Below are positions 1 to 6,941 of a DNA stretch of 6,941 nt, one piece after another. A program made the translations under genes and the position numbers. The stretch spans positions 1 through 6,941 of the forward strand of contig SKZL01000019.1 in NCBI GenBank assembly GCA_007127395.1. Reading direction: 5' to 3'. Positions within the stretch are counted from its first letter, which is position 1. Each line of letters starts with the position of its first letter. The DNA comes from Balneolaceae bacterium. GTDB lineage: Bacteria; Bacteroidota; Rhodothermia; Balneolales; Balneolaceae. Below the pieces are notes generated by a model that saw nothing but the letters and a program-made list of their open reading frames with translations, did no database searches and was not told the DNA's origin.

Positions 1-1731
1 CCCCTGGCCGATCCTGTTAGGGCCGCTGCCCAGAATCATCACTTTTTTACGATCCGTGACTACGCTCTCATTTTCTGATTCATAGGTGGAATAGTAATAG
101 GGTGTTTCTGCCGGAAACTCTGCAGCACAGGTATCAACCATTTTAAAAACAGGTTTGAGCCCCATGGAGAGCCGTTTCTGCCGCACCATGTTTTCAGTGA
201 TTTTCTCTCCGCCCTTGCTGAGCAGCCATGCAAGCTGTACATCTGAAAAACCGGCACGTTTCATCTCATAAAGCTCTTCCTTTTGGATAGACTCAAGTGA
301 CTGGCCTTCCGTTCTGTTTTCGAGGCTTACCATATAACGAATCTGTTGCAGAAACCACGGGTCAACCTTGGTGATGTCTGCAAGCTCTTCAACGGAAGTG
401 CCAAATTTAAAAGCATTTCTGATTTGAAGGGTACGATCCCAATATGGCTTTAAAAGGCGCTCGCGGACATAACTCCGATCAGGCTGACTATAGCCATCTG
501 CTCCCAACCCGGAGCGGCCGATCTCAAGTGATTGCCACGCTTTATTGAGAGCTTCCGGGAATGTTCTGCCGATCGACATCACCTCTCCAACAGCTTTCAT
601 CTGAGTGGTTAGCTCTTCATCCACACCCGAAAATTTATCAAAGTTGAATCTGGGTATTTTGACCACAACGTAATCAATTGAAGGCTCAAAACAAGCTGAT
701 GATACCTGTGTAATCGGATTGGGCAGTTCGTCAAGTGTATAACCGACAGCCAGTTTGGTAGCAATTTTTGCAATCGGATAGCCGGTTGCCTTGGAGGCAA
801 GTGCAGATGAGCGACTTACCCTGGGGTTGATCTCGATTGCGACCAGCCTGTCACTACCGGGCTCCATGGCAAATTGTACATTACAACCGCCTGCAAACTC
901 TCCGATTGAACGCATCATTCGAATGGCAGCATCTCTCATCAATTGATACTGTTTATCTGTCAGCGTTTGTGTAGGAGCTACTGTTACTGAATCGCCTGTA
1001 TGGACACCCATCGGATCCAGGTTTTCGATCGGACAAACGATGACAACGTTGTTATTATCATCACGTAAAAGTTCCAGTTCAAACTCCTTCCAGCCAAAAA
1101 TACTCTCCTCAATAAGAATCTGATGAACCGGGCTCATTTCCAGGCCTCGCAGTATTTTGCGCTCAAATTGATCTTCATTCCAAACGATACCGCCACCGCT
1201 TCCTCCAAGTGTAAAAGATGGCCGGATCACAATCGGCAAACCGCCAAGTTCTTCCACAATCTCTTTTGCATCCAGCAGTGAGTGCGCCGTGCGGCTTTTA
1301 CACTGTTCAATGCCAATTCGCTCCATCAGGTCCCTGAAAAGCTGACGGTCTTCGGTGATATCGACCGCATCCATGTTTACACCGATAATTTTAACACCAT
1401 TTTCTCTCCAGAAGCCCTCGTGCTGCAGATCACGGGCCAGGTTGAGCGCGGTTTGGCCACCCATCGTTGGAAGTACGGCATCCGGTTTCTCAATTTTTAC
1501 GATTTCACGGATCGATTCTGTAGTCAGAGGTTTCAGGTAGATCGAATCCGCCATCATGGGGTCGGTCATGATCGTGGCCGGATTGGAGTTGATCAGTACA
1601 ACTTTGTAACCTTCCTCTTTAAGAGAGCGGCACGCTTGTGTTCCTGAGTAATCAAATTCACAAGCCTGGCCAATCACAATGGGGCCGGAGCCGATGATCA
1701 ATATTTTATTTATGTCGTCGCGACGTGGCAT
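1..1731 (-). CDS. carB: Carbamoyl-phosphate synthase large subunit, C-terminal half cut by window edge
   Basis: CarB makes carbamoyl phosphate from bicarbonate, ammonia and two ATP in the cytoplasm, feeding pyrimidine and arginine synthesis. The frame is open from the ATG at 1731 to base 1, giving 577 residues, a little over half of the usual ~1070. Visible landmarks: N-terminal fold [21 protein letters not shown] (about 10-30), [14 protein letters not shown] (86-99), the ATP-grasp glycine loop [14 protein letters not shown] (170-183), metal/ATP-site residues in [20 protein letters not shown] (298-317), then the helical oligomerisation domain. The last residues, [14 protein letters not shown], open the second synthetase half, so the protein is cut by the edge and not broken. 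It starts 34 bases after the carA stop, with no terminator or clear Shine-Dalgarno in the gap, so the two are almost certainly one transcript. The start is supported by the [17 protein letters not shown] opening typical of the family. Confidence 0.97.
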   Translation of the reverse strand, partial: MPRRDDINKILIIGSGPIVIGQACEFDYSGTQACRSLKEEGYKVVLINSNPATIMTDPMMADSIYLKPLTTESIREIVKIEKPDAVLPTMGGQTALNLARDLQHEGFWRENGVKIIGVNMDAVDITEDRQLFRDLMERIGIEQCKSRTAHSLLDAKEIVEELGGLPIVIRPSFTLGGSGGGIVWNEDQFERKILRGLEMSPVHQILIEESIFGWKEFELELLRDDNNNVVIVCPIENLDPMGVHTGDSVTVAPTQTLTDKQYQLMRDAAIRMMRSIGEFAGGCNVQFAMEPGSDRLVAIEINPRVSRSSALASKATGYPIAKIATKLAVGYTLDELPNPITQVSSACFEPSIDYVVVKIPRFNFDKFSGVDEELTTQMKAVGEVMSIGRTFPEALNKAWQSLEIGRSGLGADGYSQPDRSYVRERLLKPYWDRTLQIRNAFKFGTSVEELADITKVDPWFLQQIRYMVSLENRTEGQSLESIQKEELYEMKRAGFSDVQLAWLLSKGGEKITENMVRQKRLSMGLKPVFKMVDTCAAEFPAETPYYYSTYESENESVVTDRKKVMILGSGPNRIGQG

Positions 1732-1765
1732 AGTTCGTTATTTGATTTTTTGAGTAGTGATATTT

Positions 1766-2884
1766 TTAAGATGTTGTTTGAGCCTCTTTGATCATCTCCA
1801 GGAATTGATCAAAAAGATAGGAAGAGTCGTGCGGGCCGGGGGATGCTTCAGGGTGGTATTGGACAGACATTCCGTTGAAGTTTTTGAACTGTAACCCCTC
1901 GATTGTATTGTCATTAAGATTGATATGTGTCACTTCTGCCTTGGATTCATCCAGGTTTTTTTCGTCAACCGCAAATCCATGATTCTGAGTACTTATTTCA
2001 ACCAGGCCGGTTCGGACATTTTTTACCGGCTGGTTTGCGCCGCGATGGCCAACAAACATTTTGCGGACAGGGATCCCTTCAGAAAGCGCCATCAATTGGT
2101 GACCCAGACAAATGCCAAAGAGTGGTTTTCCGGTTGATTTTGCATATTCCACCATTGGCAGCCCGTAATGTGCTGAGGCGTTAGGATCGCCGGGGCCATT
2201 ACTAAAGAAATAGCCATCTGCTTTCCAGGCTTTCACTTCTTCCAGATCTGCCTCAGCGGGAAAAATCCGTAAGGTGCAGCCTCTGGCTACAAAATTGTTG
2301 ATGATATTCTGTTTTACACCGTAATCAAAAACAGCGACTTTGAAAGGTCCGTCAGAGGGTATTGTTTGAGCCTCCTTGCGGGTAACCTTTGAGGCGAGTT
2401 CAAGCCCTACCATGGAATCCCACGCTTTTGCTTGCCGGATGAGATCTTCTTCGTTGAGGTTATCTGAACTAATTACAGCATTCATCACCCCCTTGGTGCG
2501 GATATGCCTGACCAGCTTACGAGTATCAACTCCGGAAATTCCAATGACCTTATTTCTTTCCAGATACTCCTGCAAGCTGCCATCAGCTATAGGATTGCTG
2601 AAATCATCTGAGAAAGATCGGACGATCAATCCGGCAATCATCACTTTTCTGGCCTCATCATCCCGGCTCATAGTACCATAATTTCCGATATGCGGATAGG
2701 TCATCATCATGAGTTGCCCATAATAACTTGGATCGGTAAAAATCTCCTGATAGCCTGTCATGCTTGTATTGAAACAGAGTTCTCCGCCCGTGGTTCCAAT
2801 AGTGCCGATAGATCTGCCTTTCACTACGGTGCCATCTGACAGAGCCAGGATTGCGGGTTTATAGACCGGTGTTGCTGGTGTCAT
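1766..2884 (-). CDS. carA: Carbamoyl-phosphate synthase small subunit (glutamine amidotransferase)
   Basis: CarA hydrolyses glutamine and passes ammonia through a tunnel to CarB. The 372-residue length is normal for the family. The N-terminal CarA-specific domain (about 8-140) carries GELCFNTSMTGYQEIFTDPSY (34-54) and PHIGNYG (64-70). The class I amidotransferase domain (about 181-368) has the SNGPGDP loop (228-234), the nucleophile Cys259 in GICLGHQ, and His344 and Glu346 in QYHPEASPGP, so the catalytic triad is intact. It is the first structural gene of the leftward carAB operon. No Shine-Dalgarno precedes the ATG; instead the ATG overlaps the TGA of a 43-codon leader frame (ATGA), which suggests start by coupled reinitiation. 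A terminator hairpin lies in the leader. The start at 2884 gives a typical N-terminus (KPAILALSDGTVVKG begins at residue 9). Confidence 0.98.
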   Translation of the reverse strand: MTPATPVYKPAILALSDGTVVKGRSIGTIGTTGGELCFNTSMTGYQEIFTDPSYYGQLMMMTYPHIGNYGTMSRDDEARKVMIAGLIVRSFSDDFSNPIADGSLQEYLERNKVIGISGVDTRKLVRHIRTKGVMNAVISSDNLNEEDLIRQAKAWDSMVGLELASKVTRKEAQTIPSDGPFKVAVFDYGVKQNIINNFVARGCTLRIFPAEADLEEVKAWKADGYFFSNGPGDPNASAHYGLPMVEYAKSTGKPLFGICLGHQLMALSEGIPVRKMFVGHRGANQPVKNVRTGLVEISTQNHGFAVDEKNLDESKAEVTHINLNDNTIEGLQFKNFNGMSVQYHPEASPGPHDSSYLFDQFLEMIKEAQTTS

Positions 2885-3012
2885 AGTAGGAACTGTTTTG
2901 GAATGGGTTTAAGGTTGAGCAATGAACCAAAAAAAATCCGACAACGGAAACCGGGTCGGATTTGAGTATAGTCGATATATGTAGTAAAAAAGTTCGGTAG
3001 GAGCCTTTTCAT
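2881..3012 (-). CDS. Putative carAB leader peptide, 43 aa, spanning the attenuator
   Basis: A 43-codon frame begins at ATG 3012 with MKRLLPNFFT and ends at a TGA (2883-2881) that overlaps the carA ATG as ATGA. An in-frame TAA lies four codons upstream, so ATG 3012 is the first possible start. AAGGG lies just before the ATG, a plausible but rather close ribosome site (AAGG with a 4-base gap). The frame passes through the whole terminator hairpin and its U tract. Codons 8-9 are UUU UUU, and Arg codons fall at 19, 23 and 25, inside the hairpin. Length and placement resemble E. coli pyrL (44 codons, runs through the pyrBI attenuator and ends just before pyrB); the peptide sequence is not similar. 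The peptide itself probably has no function; translating it would be the point. A frame of this length can arise by chance (roughly one in eight per open start), so translation is not proven. Confidence 0.45.
   Translation of the reverse strand: MKRLLPNFFTTYIDYTQIRPGFRCRIFFGSLLNLKPIPKQFLL
2929..2963 (-). terminator. Intrinsic terminator in carA leader, probable attenuator
   Basis: Read leftward, arms AAATCCGAC (2963-2955) and GTCGGATTT (2942-2934) pair perfectly over 9 bp. The loop can form a further CGG-UUU-CCG stem (2953-2945). A run of eight U (2936-2929) follows the stem directly, its first three bases being part of the 3' arm. Read rightward there is no U tract, so it acts on the minus strand. 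No minus-strand gene lies upstream in the intergenic region; the nearest gene there is on the plus strand. The hairpin therefore sits in the 5' leader of carA, 44 bases before its ATG. The likely role is conditional termination of carAB transcription. Alternatives: it ends antisense transcription coming from the PKD gene region, or carA is started from a promoter overlapping it. Confidence 0.8.
2986..2991 (-). promoter_or_regulatory. U6 tract, candidate RNA polymerase pause site
   Basis: Six consecutive U in the carA-strand transcript, read as two Phe codons of the leader frame, lie 22 bases before the terminator stem and are followed by a pyrimidine- and AU-rich stretch (ACUACAUAUAUCGACUAUAC). 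In the enterobacterial pyrBI leader such a U-rich stretch is where low UTP slows the polymerase and lets the ribosome catch up. The assignment here is by position only. Confidence 0.3.
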
Positions 3013-3080
3013 CTGCCCTTTTTAAAAGTTTCAGTAAGATAAGGAGTTGAGTGTTTTTTCAAAAGAGGGATTTACTTTTT

Positions 3081-3104
3081 TCGCAGATATCTTATCGCAG
3101 AGAT
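3081..3104. repeat. 14-bp-period direct repeat with central palindrome, possible operator
   Basis: TCGCAGATAT (3081-3090) and TCGCAGAGAT (3095-3104) match at 9 of 10 bases with a 14-base period. The first copy overlaps the 8-bp palindrome AGATATCT (3085-3092). The pair lies between the divergent carA and PKD genes, just downstream of the candidate carA-strand promoter, where a repressor site could sit. No known binding consensus is recognised. Confidence 0.3.
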
Positions 3105-3115
3105 TCTTTGCCTCA

Positions 3116-3145
3116 CATTTACTACTTTACTCTATGAACTGTCAA
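3116..3145 (-). promoter_or_regulatory. Candidate carA-strand promoter (TTGACA / TAAATG)
   Basis: On the minus strand a perfect TTGACA (3145-3140) is followed after 18 bases by TAAATG (3121-3116), a weak -10 match. It would start RNA near 3108, about 96 bases before the leader ATG and 225 before carA. A second weak possibility is TATCTT at 3041-3036, which would give a short pyrBI-like leader starting near 3029. The lineage's promoter consensus is uncertain, so both are tentative. Confidence 0.3.
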
Positions 3146-3158
3146 GAATAATTTGAAT

Positions 3159-3899
3159 ATGGTTCGAATAAAGTGTGCTTTATTGGCCATAGGATTGGGA
3201 TTACCGGTTATTTGCCTGATGCCGGTATTATCCAATGCACAATCACCGGCTGCGGATACGACGTTGGGTGAAGTACTATCGCCGTTTATAGATATTGCCA
3301 TTGAGAGAAAAGAGGCCGGTGTCATCAGCTTCACACCGATCGTTGAAAATGTAGAAATCGGACAGGTTCAATGGGATTTTGGTGATGGAACCGTTTCAAG
3401 GCTTCGATATCCTACACATCGATTCAGTACAGTAACTATTCCAAGAGTGGTTGTATTAACACTCAATGATAATCCGGAGTTGACGGCAAGCCGGTTCATC
3501 AATCCGTCGATTTGGTATGATTTTGAAGAGAGATTTACGATTCAAATTCAAAGCCGTTCGGTTGAACCCTTTTTTGGGAATTTTATTCCCGAAACGTACA
3601 AAGAACATATTCGTCGATTATCTGAAATGCCATCCTTTCACAATCTGCAATCCTATTTGATCTGGCTCTCCCGTGAGGAGATTATCTCTTCATTTGGAAG
3701 CAGAGGTGATATGAGAAATCCGAGTTGGGGTTATATCATTTTGGTAGATCCGCAGATGGGCCGTGTGGAGACCATCCTGGGTCCGGTATATAACCAATAT
3801 AGGTATGACTTGATATCGGATCAGGAGATAAAATACAGAGATAATGAGTGGCAAAGTGGATTAAGGCGATTACGTCCGATATGGATCCAGTTTAAATGA
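3159..3899 (+). CDS. Secreted PKD-domain protein of unknown function
   Basis: The 246-residue product starts with a signal peptide: MVRIK, a hydrophobic stretch from about residue 6 to 24, and a likely signal peptidase I site after SNA (27), giving QSPAAD. Cys19 lies in PVIC, which is not a lipobox, so export to periplasm or outside is likelier than lipid anchoring. Residues about 50-105 look like one PKD/Ig-like sandwich: VQWDFGDGTVS (70-80) and PTHRF (85-89) are the hallmark strands, though the usual Gly-Thr-Tyr turn after PTH is replaced by FSTVTIPRVVVLTL. The rest (about 115-246), rich in aromatics and charge, matches nothing I recognise; helical HIRRLSEMPSFHNLQSYLIWL and a strand pair GYIILVDPQMGRVETILG are visible. 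PKD folds generally mediate binding in surface or secreted proteins. The ATG at 3159 is preferred to a TTG at 3153 because it gives a clean signal peptide; there is no clear Shine-Dalgarno. The gene is divergent from carA, and its stop lies 6 bases from the kinase stop. Confidence 0.8.
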   Translation: MVRIKCALLAIGLGLPVICLMPVLSNAQSPAADTTLGEVLSPFIDIAIERKEAGVISFTPIVENVEIGQVQWDFGDGTVSRLRYPTHRFSTVTIPRVVVLTLNDNPELTASRFINPSIWYDFEERFTIQIQSRSVEPFFGNFIPETYKEHIRRLSEMPSFHNLQSYLIWLSREEIISSFGSRGDMRNPSWGYIILVDPQMGRVETILGPVYNQYRYDLISDQEIKYRDNEWQSGLRRLRPIWIQFK

Positions 3900-3905
3900 G
3901 AACAT

Positions 3906-6900
3906 TTATTTCGGTATCGTGAAATGGAATACAGTTCCTTCCTCTTTCACTGATTCAACCCAAATCTTTCCACCAATATTATCAAGAATTTTTTTCACCA
4001 CCGTCAGACCGATTCCGGTACCTGAATACTCTTCTTTTTGATGCAGTCGCTGAAAGATGATAAAAATTTTCTCGAAGTAGTTTTCATCGATGCCAATACC
4101 ATGATCTTTTACTGAAAATTGCCAATCACTATTCAACTCTTTTGCACTAATCTGGATCAACGGTGCCTGGTTCGGTTTGCTGTATTTAATGGCATTACTG
4201 ATCAGGTTTTGAAATATCTGTATCAAAGGTGATCGATATGTTTCTATAGTTGGCAGTTCACTGAACTCAATAACGGCACTACTCTCTCTGATCAGTTTTT
4301 GTTGTAGCTGACATACCAGTTCGATGACACCTGTAATATTTACAGACTCTTTATCATGGTCGCTTTTGCCTACTCTGGAAAAGTTCAGCAGATCGAGGAT
4401 GATCTGCCGCATCCGTTTGGCGCCATCTGTGGCGAAGTGAATGTATTCGTGAGCTTTTTCATCGAGCCGGTCACCATAACGGGATTTAAGAAGTTCCATG
4501 AATGATGTGATCATTCTGAGAGGTTCTTGCAGATCATGTGATGCAACATATGCGAACTGTTCAAGTTCTGCATTGGAGATTTCCAGTTCACGTGTATATT
4601 TTTGCAAAATCTCATTCAGGTTTTGCAGATCCTGTTCGATCATTTTTCTTTCATGGATATCCTGTACACTGCCAAAAACCTTTACACATTTGTCATTGGT
4701 CATTTCTGCTTTACCGATAGAACGAATCCATCGTTCATTGCCCTTTGCGGTGATGATGGGTAGTTCCAGGTCCCATGTGCTTCCGGCGCTCATTGCCTGT
4801 TCTACCTTTTTACGAATAATTGGCCTGACATCCTCTCGATAAAAATTGATGCCGGTCTTAAGATCTGATTCATAATTTTGCTCCAGTTCGTGAATTTCCT
4901 TAGCCATTTTAGACATGTAGACTTTTTGGCTTTGGACATCAATTTCCCATGCACCTACACGGGCCAGTTGATTGGCATTGTCGAGAAGGTTCTGGAGTTC
5001 GACAATCTCACTTACATCCCGTCCGTATGCGAACACATAACCATCTTCATTAATCACACCCGAAGAGGCCCATGCAATCCATTTGTATTGTCCGCTTTTA
5101 GTGCGATAACGATTGGTAAAGTTGTCGGCATAGCGTTCACCGGTAATGGTTTCCTGAAATTCCTGTTCGGTTCGTATTATATCATCGGGGTGCAGAAATT
5201 CGGTGAAGGGAACAGAAGTGAGCTCCTTTTCACTATATCCCAATAATTTACAAAAAGCGGGGTTAACCTTGGTGAAGTAGCCATCCTGGCCGGCCAAGGA
5301 TATAATTTCAGGAGCACTCTCGAAAAGTAGCCTCATCTCCTCTTCTTGCTGTTTTCTGACAATTTCAGATCCAATAAATGGTGCAATTGAGGCCAGTGTT
5401 TTTGACTCAATCCAATTTTCAAAAGAAGACTCATCAGAGTAAAGAATCAATACTCCAATAATTTGATCTTTGTGAATCAGTGGTATTCCGATTGCGGATT
5501 TTAGATGATCATTATGGGCAGCCGAGGCCTTCATGAATGCGATATTTGAATCTTTTCCATCCCAGCGGGTAGTTGTGCCACGTTTCCAGACGATTCCGGG
5601 CAGTGCTTCACCATATTTGAATCGGGCATTTTTTGGCTCAACATTGTAAAACTGTTCCGGAGCCTGACCATCAATGAAATAGTTTCTAAGGTAGATTTCC
5701 TGTTTTTCATCACTGATCAGCCACAGTTCACAGGATGTATAATTACCAAAGGTGCCTATAAAGTTCAAAACCTGATCTAACGTTGTAGAAAGGCTTTTTT
5801 CTTTTGTAAATATATCAGAAATATTCTCTTTAGTGTTTCCCTGAAGGGTATTCAGCTTAGAATCGGTAATGTCTCTGAGAGCCCCGATCATCCTGACCGG
5901 TTTCCCTTTTGAACTTCTGATCAGATATCCGATCTCTTCAACATAGAGATATTTGCCGTCTGATTGTTTGAACTTGAACTGCTTTTGCCACTTGTTCTCT
6001 TCTCTGTTTTTGATAAACCGGTCCCAATCAGATTTATGCTTTTTTGCATCTGCAGGATGCATCAGTGAAACCCAATCGGCAAGCCTGAAAGGTTTATCCG
6101 TTAAATCAAAACCAAATACTCTTTGAAATCCGTCACCCCATTCAAACTGATCATTTACCATGTCCCATTCATAGATGGCGTCATTGGTTGCTTTATTGAC
6201 AATATTGTGTCTTTCATTACTAATCTGAAGCTTCTCCTGTGCCTGTATGAGCTCTGTGATATCTACAGTGTTGACAATGATTCCCGATACAGTATTGTCT
6301 TTCAATAAATTTGTAGCAATACTTTGTACCCATCTCCATTCCCCATTTTTATGTTTGAACCTGAAAGGTTCAGAGGATATACGAGTCTCTGACTCCAAAT
6401 TCGAGAATTGCTTAATCAAGTGACCAACGTCATCAGAGTGGATAAAATCAAAACTACTTTTACCTATAAGTTCATCCAGCTGATATCCGGAGAAATATTC
6501 ATGATTAGGACTCACATAGTGATAAACACCTTTTAAATCCAGAATCGCCGTTAAACTGGCACCCTCCTGTACAAGAGCTTTAAAAAGCTGTTCGCTTTCA
6601 AATAATTTTTGTTCAGTCAGTTTTTTCTCAGATATATCGTTGAAAACAATAACTGATCCGAGATAAGTACCATTATCAGTAATGGGTGTAGATGAGTATC
6701 TGACATTGAATGATGATCCGTCTTTACACCAGAATACTTCATCATCTACACTACACCCTTTTTTAGATTCTTTGGCTTTATAAATCGGGCAATCCTTTTC
6801 AGGATAAGGCTCACCATTAGTATATGAATGGTGAATTAAATCATGCATATTTTTGCCAATACACTCAGATTTATCATAGCCAATCATGGATGCGGCTGCC

Positions 6901-6941
6901 TGATTGATAAATGTGCAATACCCTCTGGAATCTATACCATA
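3906..6941 (-). CDS. Multi-PAS/GAF sensor histidine kinase, N-terminus beyond window edge
   Basis: An autophosphorylating sensor kinase of a two-component system. The frame stays open to base 6941 and already reads as PAS sequence there (YGIDSRGYCTFINQAAAS), so the ATG at 6887 lies inside a PAS domain and is not the start; 1011 residues are visible. Counting from the Met at 6887: PAS 1 ends at NDISEKK (83-89), PAS 2 about 97-213, PAS 3 about 224-343, GAF about 358-510, PAS 4 about 517-628, PAS 5 about 631-748, a coiled-coil linker to 775, then HisKA with the phosphoacceptor His784 in ASHDLQEPLRM. The ATPase has the N box QNLISNAIKYSKP (893-905), DHGIGI (928-933) and GTGIGLTVVKKI (956-967), so it looks active. 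No membrane segment or receiver domain is seen in this part, which suggests a soluble kinase with a separate response regulator, none of which is in the window. Ligands of the PAS domains cannot be told from sequence. Confidence 0.95.
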   Translation of the reverse strand, partial: YGIDSRGYCTFINQAAASMIGYDKSECIGKNMHDLIHHSYTNGEPYPEKDCPIYKAKESKKGCSVDDEVFWCKDGSSFNVRYSSTPITDNGTYLGSVIVFNDISEKKLTEQKLFESEQLFKALVQEGASLTAILDLKGVYHYVSPNHEYFSGYQLDELIGKSSFDFIHSDDVGHLIKQFSNLESETRISSEPFRFKHKNGEWRWVQSIATNLLKDNTVSGIIVNTVDITELIQAQEKLQISNERHNIVNKATNDAIYEWDMVNDQFEWGDGFQRVFGFDLTDKPFRLADWVSLMHPADAKKHKSDWDRFIKNREENKWQKQFKFKQSDGKYLYVEEIGYLIRSSKGKPVRMIGALRDITDSKLNTLQGNTKENISDIFTKEKSLSTTLDQVLNFIGTFGNYTSCELWLISDEKQEIYLRNYFIDGQAPEQFYNVEPKNARFKYGEALPGIVWKRGTTTRWDGKDSNIAFMKASAAHNDHLKSAIGIPLIHKDQIIGVLILYSDESSFENWIESKTLASIAPFIGSEIVRKQQEEEMRLLFESAPEIISLAGQDGYFTKVNPAFCKLLGYSEKELTSVPFTEFLHPDDIIRTEQEFQETITGERYADNFTNRYRTKSGQYKWIAWASSGVINEDGYVFAYGRDVSEIVELQNLLDNANQLARVGAWEIDVQSQKVYMSKMAKEIHELEQNYESDLKTGINFYREDVRPIIRKKVEQAMSAGSTWDLELPIITAKGNERWIRSIGKAEMTNDKCVKVFGSVQDIHERKMIEQDLQNLNEILQKYTRELEISNAELEQFAYVASHDLQEPLRMITSFMELLKSRYGDRLDEKAHEYIHFATDGAKRMRQIILDLLNFSRVGKSDHDKESVNITGVIELVCQLQQKLIRESSAVIEFSELPTIETYRSPLIQIFQNLISNAIKYSKPNQAPLIQISAKELNSDWQFSVKDHGIGIDENYFEKIFIIFQRLHQKEEYSGTGIGLTVVKKILDNIGGKIWVESVKEEGTVFHFTIPK

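Noticed and set aside
1282..1647. 121-codon open frame on the plus strand
   Set aside because: It lies wholly antisense to well-conserved carB sequence and its product resembles nothing; a shadow frame.
2885..3128. PyrR-binding loop or known riboswitch in the carA leader
   Set aside because: No conserved PyrR loop sequence or riboswitch core could be picked out by eye; a covariance-model search would be needed to exclude it.
3153..3158. TTG start two codons before the ATG of the PKD gene
   Set aside because: ATG at 3159 gives a regular signal peptide and no ribosome site favours the TTG.
3159..3240. Lipoprotein signal (Cys19) in the PKD protein
   Set aside because: The residues before Cys are PVI, not a lipobox ending in Ala, Gly or Ser; SNA-Q is a better signal peptidase I site.
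3122..3334. 70-codon minus-strand frame ahead of the carA leader, a candidate owner of the terminator
   Set aside because: It is antisense to the signal peptide and PKD start of a convincing gene, with no recognisable product or ribosome site; it ends about 160 bases before the hairpin.
4878..5246. 122-codon plus-strand frame opposite the kinase
   Set aside because: Antisense to PAS domain coding sequence; no independent support.

Overview
The window looks like a chromosomal segment from a bacterium of the Bacteroidota/Balneolota (FCB) branch with moderate GC. The inference rests on the flavour of the CarA and CarB proteins, a secreted PKD-domain protein, a large multi-PAS histidine kinase of the 'SHDLQEPLR' type, and the near absence of Shine-Dalgarno sequences. 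No marker gene fixes the taxon. There are no insertion sequences, CRISPR arrays, tRNAs or rRNAs.

Layout, left to right. Bases 1-1731 (minus) are the first 577 codons of carB, cut by the left edge just inside the second ATP-grasp half. Bases 1766-2884 (minus) are a complete carA, so the operon reads carA then carB, leftward. Bases 2885-3158 are a divergent intergenic region. Bases 3159-3899 (plus) encode a secreted protein with a PKD fold and a C-terminal part I do not recognise. Bases 3906-6941 (minus) are a PAS/GAF sensor histidine kinase that meets the PKD gene tail to tail and runs off the right edge.

The most interesting part is the region in front of carA. On the carA strand it holds a strong intrinsic terminator (9-bp perfect stem, extra inner stem, eight U) about 45 bases before the carA start. 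The same stretch is spanned by a 43-codon open frame (3012 to 2881) whose TGA overlaps the carA ATG as ATGA. A run of six U lies 22 bases before the hairpin. Terminator inside a leader ORF, U tract before it, and ORF end at the first structural gene together match the architecture of the enterobacterial pyrBI leader (pyrL), where UTP-dependent RNA polymerase pausing controls attenuation. Here it would control carAB, the first step shared by pyrimidine and arginine synthesis. This is a hypothesis from sequence architecture alone.

carA and carB work together as carbamoyl-phosphate synthetase: CarA releases ammonia from glutamine and CarB makes carbamoyl phosphate. The PKD protein and the kinase have no evident link to that pathway.
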